From positions 1-35,778 of the IMG/VR virus record IMGVR_UViG_3300042327_000470: a stretch of DNA of 35,778 nucleotides, one strand, 5' to 3'. Under the pieces are notes generated by a model. It was not told the DNA's origin. It saw only the letters and a program-made list of their open reading frames with translations, and did no database searches. A program made the translations under genes and the position numbers. Within the stretch, counting starts at the first letter, position 1. Every line of letters begins with the position of its first letter. This DNA is from a virus. Below are positions 32,682 through 35,778 of the stretch, piece after piece.

Positions 32682-32696
32682 TTTTTAAATAACAAT

Positions 32697-32952
32697 TCAA
32701 GTCCGAAAGACCATTTTTGCAAACGGTTAATTTCGGGCATGATAACAATTTCACCTGAATTTTTTGGGTGCGATTGCAAAGGTCGGAGACGACAATAAAG
32801 TTCTTTTAACCGCAAACCAAATGCGAAACAATCAGAGGGGGAAATCCGAATAGTTATAGGGCGAAAGTACGCTGATAGCCAGTACCAAGCTGGCGAGGTT
32901 TCAATGTTGGGTGTAACTTACATGACACTTGGAAATTGTCTTTGCGGTTGAA
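32697..32952 (+). ncRNA. Putative structured noncoding RNA domain
   Basis: No gene is visible between 32682 and 33176. By eye this part folds well: AACCGCAAA (32809-32817) pairs perfectly with TTTGCGGTT (32942-32950), enclosing a GCCAG/CTGGC hairpin (32879-32895). Upstream, GTCCGAAA (32701-32708) pairs with TTTCGGGC (32733-32740, one G-T pair), and GTCG-GAGA-CGAC (32784-32795) is a GNRA-capped hairpin. GC content is higher than in flanking coding sequence. It lies directly before a tRNA-like element and a terminator, so it may be one transcript with them. No known RNA family is recognised. Confidence 0.45.
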
Positions 32953-32961
32953 AAAAAAATG

Positions 32962-33086
32962 GTCAGGTGGCGGAATGGTAGACGCTATTATCTGAAAGGC
33001 TGAATGCGAGTTAGTTTCGATGCTAACGTAGACCTTGGTAGGTAGGAACAGCCACATTACCCGTTCGATTCGGGTCTTGACCGCAA
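32962..33086 (+). tRNA. tRNA-like element with an enlarged central domain
   Basis: The ends fit a tRNA: acceptor GGTCAGG (32962-32968) with CTTGACC (33077-33083, one G-T pair), D-arm GCG/CGC around GAATGGTAGA (32971-32986), T-arm ACCCG-TTCGATT-CGGGT (33060-33076), then G and CA (no full CCA). But the span is 123 nt. In place of an anticodon arm, GGCTG (32999-33003) pairs with CAGCC (33050-33054) and encloses two hairpins (GTTAGT/GCTAAC at 33011-33028; ACCT/AGGT at 33033-33044), a three-way junction. CTGAAAG at 32993-32999 resembles a Phe loop but lacks a stem. It could be a tRNA with an insert, a decayed tRNA, or a tRNA mimic. Confidence 0.5.
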
Positions 33087-33144
33087 GTATTTTCAGGTTT
33101 ATTAGCTAAGATTGGGGCAGGTTCTTCTTGCTCCAACTTTTTTA
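33077..33144 (+). repeat. Direct repeat copy 1 (acceptor 3' strand plus terminator)
   Basis: About 68 nt from CTTGACCGCA through GTATTTTCAGGTTTATTAG to the terminator T tract. It matches copy 2 at 34436-34507 apart from a 3-nt insertion and one C/T change. The two copies flank the gene at 33177-34334. Confidence 0.9.
33113..33144 (+). terminator. Rho-independent terminator, copy 1
   Basis: TTGGGGCAG (33113-33121) pairs with TTGCTCCAA (33129-33137) with two G-T pairs and a 7-nt loop, then a C and six T (33139-33144). It ends the transcript containing the tRNA-like element. Confidence 0.82.
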
Positions 33145-33176
33145 AATGAAAAATTATTTAAATAAATAGATAAAAA

Positions 33177-34334
33177 ATGAAAAATGTACACTTGATACCA
33201 ACGGATAAACCTAGTAGGTTAGGATATTTGACTAAAAAAGGTAAAGAAGTTTTTAAAGATTTAAGATTATTTGATAAACCTATGCCAAATATTTTAGATA
33301 GCGAGAATCAAAACATCTACATCACTTCTGATGAAGAAATTAATGGATTAGAAAATAATATTTGGGTATATAATAATGGTAGAGTTTGGTTATGGGAAAA
33401 TACAATGGCATTAGTTTCTAATAATAAACCAAGAAAAATCATCTTAACAACAGACCAAGACTTAGATGGTGTACAAGCTATTGATGATGACTTCCTTGAG
33501 TTCTTGGTTCAGAATCCGAGTTGTGAGAGGGTTGAGATAAAAGAAAAACAACATTTTGAAGCGGATAAATCTAAAAGAATTAATCCTTTAAATGGGGTTT
33601 ATTATTCTTATAAAATAATCTTGCCCAAAGAAGAGCCTAAACAAGATTACAGTGGTGTTCATTTCAGACATTGTTATCAAGGAGAATACGAAGATAGCTG
33701 TAAGTATGGAGAAGATAATTGTCCTGCAAAACCAAAAGAAGAGCCTAAACAAGAATTTACAACAGTAAATGGCACTTCTGGTTGTACTATTACAGTTACG
33801 GACGAAAAAGGGAAACCTCTTACTTATTGGGGCGGGTTAAAAGAGATTAAATCACATTCATTTTGTGAAACACCAGAAGAAAAATGCACAATGAATTATT
33901 GTGATGAAAATGGTTGTCAAAATAGGAAAAGGCAATTGACAGACCTAGAAATAGCTATAAGATTAGAAGAAATCGAGAGAGAAGAACCTACTCAAGAAAC
34001 TATTGAGGGAGCGGCTGAAAATCATCAAAAAGGAGGTTATGAATGGCAAAATGAAAAGAGGAAATCTTTTACAGCAGGTGCAAAATCTGACGCTGCAAGG
34101 GATTACTGGTTTGAGAAGTTCCAAGAACAAGGCAAGAATAAGTTCAGTGAAGCAGAAAAACCGCAACTGAATATAGGTGCAGTTAGCAGAAGTACTTTCT
34201 TGATGCCTATTAGATGGTTTGAAAAAATGTCTTGCAAGCATAAAAATAAGACTGAAATTTTTAGATGCTACCAAGACAGATATGTTAGTGAAGTATGCAA
34301 TATTTGTGGAAAAGTTATTTACAGCGAATTATAG
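33177..34334 (+). CDS. Modular phage protein with C-terminal zinc ribbon, unknown
   Basis: A 385-residue protein beginning MKNVHLIPTDKPSRLGYL, a start I recall from variable proteins of flavobacterial phages, followed by KKIILTTDQDLDGVQAIDDD-like sequence (about residues 85-105). The linker PKEEPKQ occurs twice (near 151 and 187), matched by repeated DNA at about 33627 and 33734. Cys/His-rich stretches sit between and after them. A GAKSDAARDYWFEKF segment (about 300-314) is followed by a zinc-ribbon-like CKH...EVCNICGKV end. The composition suggests assembly from shuffled modules. It is flanked by direct repeats of an RNA 3' end. Molecular function is unknown. Confidence 0.72.
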   Translation: MKNVHLIPTDKPSRLGYLTKKGKEVFKDLRLFDKPMPNILDSENQNIYITSDEEINGLENNIWVYNNGRVWLWENTMALVSNNKPRKIILTTDQDLDGVQAIDDDFLEFLVQNPSCERVEIKEKQHFEADKSKRINPLNGVYYSYKIILPKEEPKQDYSGVHFRHCYQGEYEDSCKYGEDNCPAKPKEEPKQEFTTVNGTSGCTITVTDEKGKPLTYWGGLKEIKSHSFCETPEEKCTMNYCDENGCQNRKRQLTDLEIAIRLEEIEREEPTQETIEGAAENHQKGGYEWQNEKRKSFTAGAKSDAARDYWFEKFQEQGKNKFSEAEKPQLNIGAVSRSTFLMPIRWFEKMSCKHKNKTEIFRCYQDRYVSEVCNICGKVIYSEL

Positions 34335-34445
34335 CATTTCTGCTAAAAAACATATCCTAACCGTAGGAAGTAGCATAGCTGGGTAATGTAACTAATAGGT
34401 TTGAGTGTACAATCAAATACAGGTTCGAATCCTGCCTTGACCGCA
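34332..34445 (+). ncRNA. Second tRNA-3'-end-like RNA segment, lacking a 5' half
   Basis: It has a T-arm-like CAGG-TTCGAAT-CCTG (34420-34434) followed by the same acceptor strand CTTGACC-G-CA (34436-34445) as the tRNA-like element, but no GGTCAGG-like 5' strand is found upstream. Instead there are small hairpins: TAGCA/TGCTA (34332-34345, including the previous stop codon), TCCTA/TAGGA (34355-34368) and TTTGA/TCAAA (34400-34417). A D-arm-like GCAT/ATGT with AGCTGGGTA loop lies at 34373-34389. Either a decayed tRNA, or a recombined tail of the upstream element. Confidence 0.42.
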
Positions 34446-34507
34446 ACACGTATTTTCAGGTTTATTAGTTAAGATTGGGGCAGGTTCTTCTTGCTCCAAC
34501 TTTTTTT
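34436..34507 (+). repeat. Direct repeat copy 2 (acceptor 3' strand plus terminator)
   Basis: Partner of the repeat at 33077-33144, about 1.36 kb away, with CAC inserted after CCGCAA and T for C in TTATTAGT. Near identity over about 68 nt is far above the background of this window. Confidence 0.9.
34475..34507 (+). terminator. Rho-independent terminator, copy 2
   Basis: Same stem as copy 1 (TTGGGGCAG with TTGCTCCAA, 34475-34499), followed by seven T (34501-34507). Confidence 0.82.
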
Positions 34508-34530
34508 AATGATTTAAACAAAAAACAAAA

Positions 34531-34728
34531 ATGGACAATATCAAATTAACATCAGTAGTTCCACAGGAACAAAACACTATCTCTTTTATGCAAGATAATG
34601 CTGGAAGAGAAATTTTAAAACTTTGTGAAAATGGAGATATTTTCGTAAAAGGTAAACTTGCAGAAAATGATAAAGAAGTTGTTGATGCTTTAAGAGAATT
34701 TCTCAAAACACAAGGTTTCCTAAAATAG
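34531..34728 (+). CDS. Small conserved flavobacterial-phage protein, unknown
   Basis: A 65-residue protein. The segment EILKLCENGDIFVKGKLAEN (about residues 28-47) and following DKEVVDALREFLKTQG match a small protein I have seen repeatedly in Flavobacterium phages, always without assigned function. It has no membrane segment or metal motif. Located just past the second terminator, so it probably has its own promoter or depends on read-through. Confidence 0.72.
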   Translation: MDNIKLTSVVPQEQNTISFMQDNAGREILKLCENGDIFVKGKLAENDKEVVDALREFLKTQGFLK

Positions 34729-34768
34729 CCTATAACAGGCATATTTACCCATTAAAAAAATAACAACA

Positions 34769-35128
34769 ATGAAAGAAACAATTAAAGCAAACGATTTAAG
34801 GATTGGGAATTTTGTCCTAGATAGAGGCAATAAAATATTAACTATTGATAGATTTTGGGGTAATAAAATTGAGTGCGATATTAAAGGAATGCCAGATAAA
34901 TCAGAAAGTGGAATACAAGTGTATTTACATCCATTTACAGAAGATATACATTACTTAATACCAATCCCACTAACCGAAGAATGGCTTTTGAAACTTGGGA
35001 AGATTGATTGGATTTCAAAAGACATAAATGGAATATTTTTTTGGTTTAATGGAGAAAAAAAATACATAAAATTTGTTCATTCATTACAAAATACGTATTT
35101 TTGCATAGAACAAAAAGAATTAATATGA
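34769..35128 (+). CDS. Conserved phage protein, unknown
   Basis: A 119-residue protein with a pattern familiar from Bacteroidota phages: IKANDLRIGNFVLDRGN at the start, IPIPLTEEWLLKLGKI in the middle (about 71-86) and a final KFVHSLQNTYFCIEQKEL. The function of this family is unknown to me. Its stop overlaps the HNH endonuclease start (ATGA at 35125). The C-terminal motif is complete, so the endonuclease has not interrupted it. Confidence 0.78.
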   Translation: MKETIKANDLRIGNFVLDRGNKILTIDRFWGNKIECDIKGMPDKSESGIQVYLHPFTEDIHYLIPIPLTEEWLLKLGKIDWISKDINGIFFWFNGEKKYIKFVHSLQNTYFCIEQKELI

Positions 35129-35598
35129 GACAGTATTTAACAACAAAATATTTTATTTCCAATGATGGTAAAGTTTTAAACTCTAAAACTGGAAGATTTT
35201 TAAAAAATCAAAATAATGGCAATGGTTATGAAAAAATAACATTAACTATTGATGGGGTTCAATGTCAAAAGTTAATTCATAGATTAGTTGCCGATTTATA
35301 TATTCAAAGAGTAAAAGATAAGAATCAAGTAAACCATATTAACGGGATAAAAACCGATAATAGGGTTGAAAATTTAGAATGGTGCAACAATAAAGAAAAT
35401 CAAATTCACGCACACCTAAACGGTTTAAAACAAAATGGAAATAGCCTATGGAATGGTAAGTTTTCTAAAGAAGATATTGAAAAAATAAAAACATTAAAAA
35501 ATAATGGAATGCTTCAATATAAAATAGCTGAAATAATGAATACAACAAAAGGAACAATATCTTTAATATTAAATGGAAAAAGATATAAATATTTATAA
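35125..35598 (+). CDS. HNH homing-type endonuclease
   Basis: A 157-residue protein. The N-terminal segment FISNDGKVLNSKTGRFLK (10-27) resembles a NUMOD4-like module; then QKLIHRLVADLYI (48-60) and VNHINGIKTDNRVENLEWCN (69-88) form the HNH core with His71, Asp78, Asn79 and Trp86. The C-terminal part (FSKEDIEKIKTLKNNG, QYKIAEIMNTTKGTISLIL) is a helix-turn-helix for DNA binding. Such free-standing enzymes are selfish elements in phage genomes. The ATG at 35125 is chosen over a TTG at 35101 since it gives ATGA coupling and removes only eight non-conserved residues. Confidence 0.88.
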   Translation: MRQYLTTKYFISNDGKVLNSKTGRFLKNQNNGNGYEKITLTIDGVQCQKLIHRLVADLYIQRVKDKNQVNHINGIKTDNRVENLEWCNNKENQIHAHLNGLKQNGNSLWNGKFSKEDIEKIKTLKNNGMLQYKIAEIMNTTKGTISLILNGKRYKYL

Positions 35599-35646
35599 AA
35601 ATCTATACTTCGCATTAACTGGATAAGAATTAACTATAAAACAACA

Positions 35647-35778
35647 ATGAAAGAGACAATACCAGTAGTAGGCAAAACTTACCACTACTTTGACGATGGC
35701 AAAATTAAAGTAAGTAGAAGAGGAAAAGTAGTTATAACAGACGTGATACCTTTTGAGAATATTGACGAAGAAACATTG
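35647..35778 (+). CDS. Conserved phage protein, 3'-truncated by the window edge
   Basis: The first 44 codons of a gene running off the right edge: MKETIPVVGKTYHYFDDGKI, then SRRGKVVITDVIPFENIDEE. I recall a protein family with this V-G-K-T-Y-x-(Y/F)-F-D-D-G-K-I start in Bacteroidota phages and their metagenomes; its function is unknown. The A-rich leader and separate start fit the style of the neighbouring small genes. Confidence 0.72.
   Translation, partial: MKETIPVVGKTYHYFDDGKIKVSRRGKVVITDVIPFENIDEETL

Noticed and set aside
32776-32800. Group I intron core suggested by a GGTCGGAGACGAC segment
   Set aside because: It is better explained as a simple GNRA hairpin; no P3-P7 pairing or flanking split exon could be found.
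32821-32900. RNase P-like or tmRNA-like signature in the noncoding region
   Set aside because: A GAGGGGGAAATCCG stretch recalls RNase P, but other conserved RNase P and tmRNA elements are missing.
34769-35598. HNH endonuclease interrupting the preceding phage gene
   Set aside because: The preceding protein keeps its expected C-terminal motif and ends in an ATGA overlap, so the endonuclease gene is next to it, not inside it.
1-35778. CRISPR array, insertion sequence, integrase or lysogeny repressor
   Set aside because: No regularly spaced short repeats, transposase, recombinase signature or CI-like gene was seen; the small HTH proteins alone are not enough to call lysogeny.

Overview
The window is about 35.8 kb of low-GC DNA that reads as most of a tailed (siphovirus-like) phage or prophage of a Bacteroidota host, probably Flavobacterium-like. 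Support for the host: clear TAnnTTTG -7 promoter boxes (one with a TTTG -33 box at 20 nt), A-rich translation starts with little Shine-Dalgarno signal, a VirE-N/BT4734-type primase-helicase, and several small proteins of a style I know from flavobacterial phages. Both window edges cut genes, so the genome continues on each side. No integrase, CI-like repressor or DNA polymerase is visible, so lifestyle is undetermined and replication presumably borrows the host polymerase.

Layout. 1-0.6 kb: end of a possible phage glycosyltransferase and a small unknown. 0.6-9.2 kb: packaging and head-tail genes in HK97-like order (TerS, TerL, portal, MuF-like protein, S78 protease, HK97-fold capsid, a hairpin terminator after the capsid gene, connectors, gp10-like protein, tail terminator, tail tube). 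Inside this block lies the only minus-strand gene found, a 59-residue helix-turn-helix protein with its own promoter and terminator, divergent from the protease/capsid genes across an inverted repeat. 9.2-20 kb: a tail assembly chaperone pair joined by a probable -1 frameshift on an A9 tract, the tape measure, and a 2582-residue hub-plus-fibre protein full of repeats. 20.4-22.0 kb: lysis block (M15 endolysin, holin-like protein, three small membrane proteins) closed by a strong terminator.

22.1-32.7 kb: a second transcription block for DNA metabolism: a helicase-DNA methyltransferase fusion, small unknowns, a repeat-rich intergenic region, a primase-helicase, a SNF2-like helicase, a VRR-NUC nuclease, an SSB-like protein with an acidic tail ending in PF, and tiny membrane peptides. 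Overlapping stop/start codons (ATGA, TAATG) indicate tight operons.

32.7-35.8 kb: the least ordinary part. About 490 nt without a gene hold a foldable RNA domain, then a tRNA-like element with matched acceptor, D and T arms whose anticodon region is replaced by a predicted three-way junction, then a terminator. The 3' end of this element together with the terminator is duplicated about 1.36 kb downstream, bracketing one modular phage gene. Small phage genes, an HNH endonuclease and a truncated last gene follow.

All functional calls come from reading the sequence and recalling protein families; no searches or folding programs were run.
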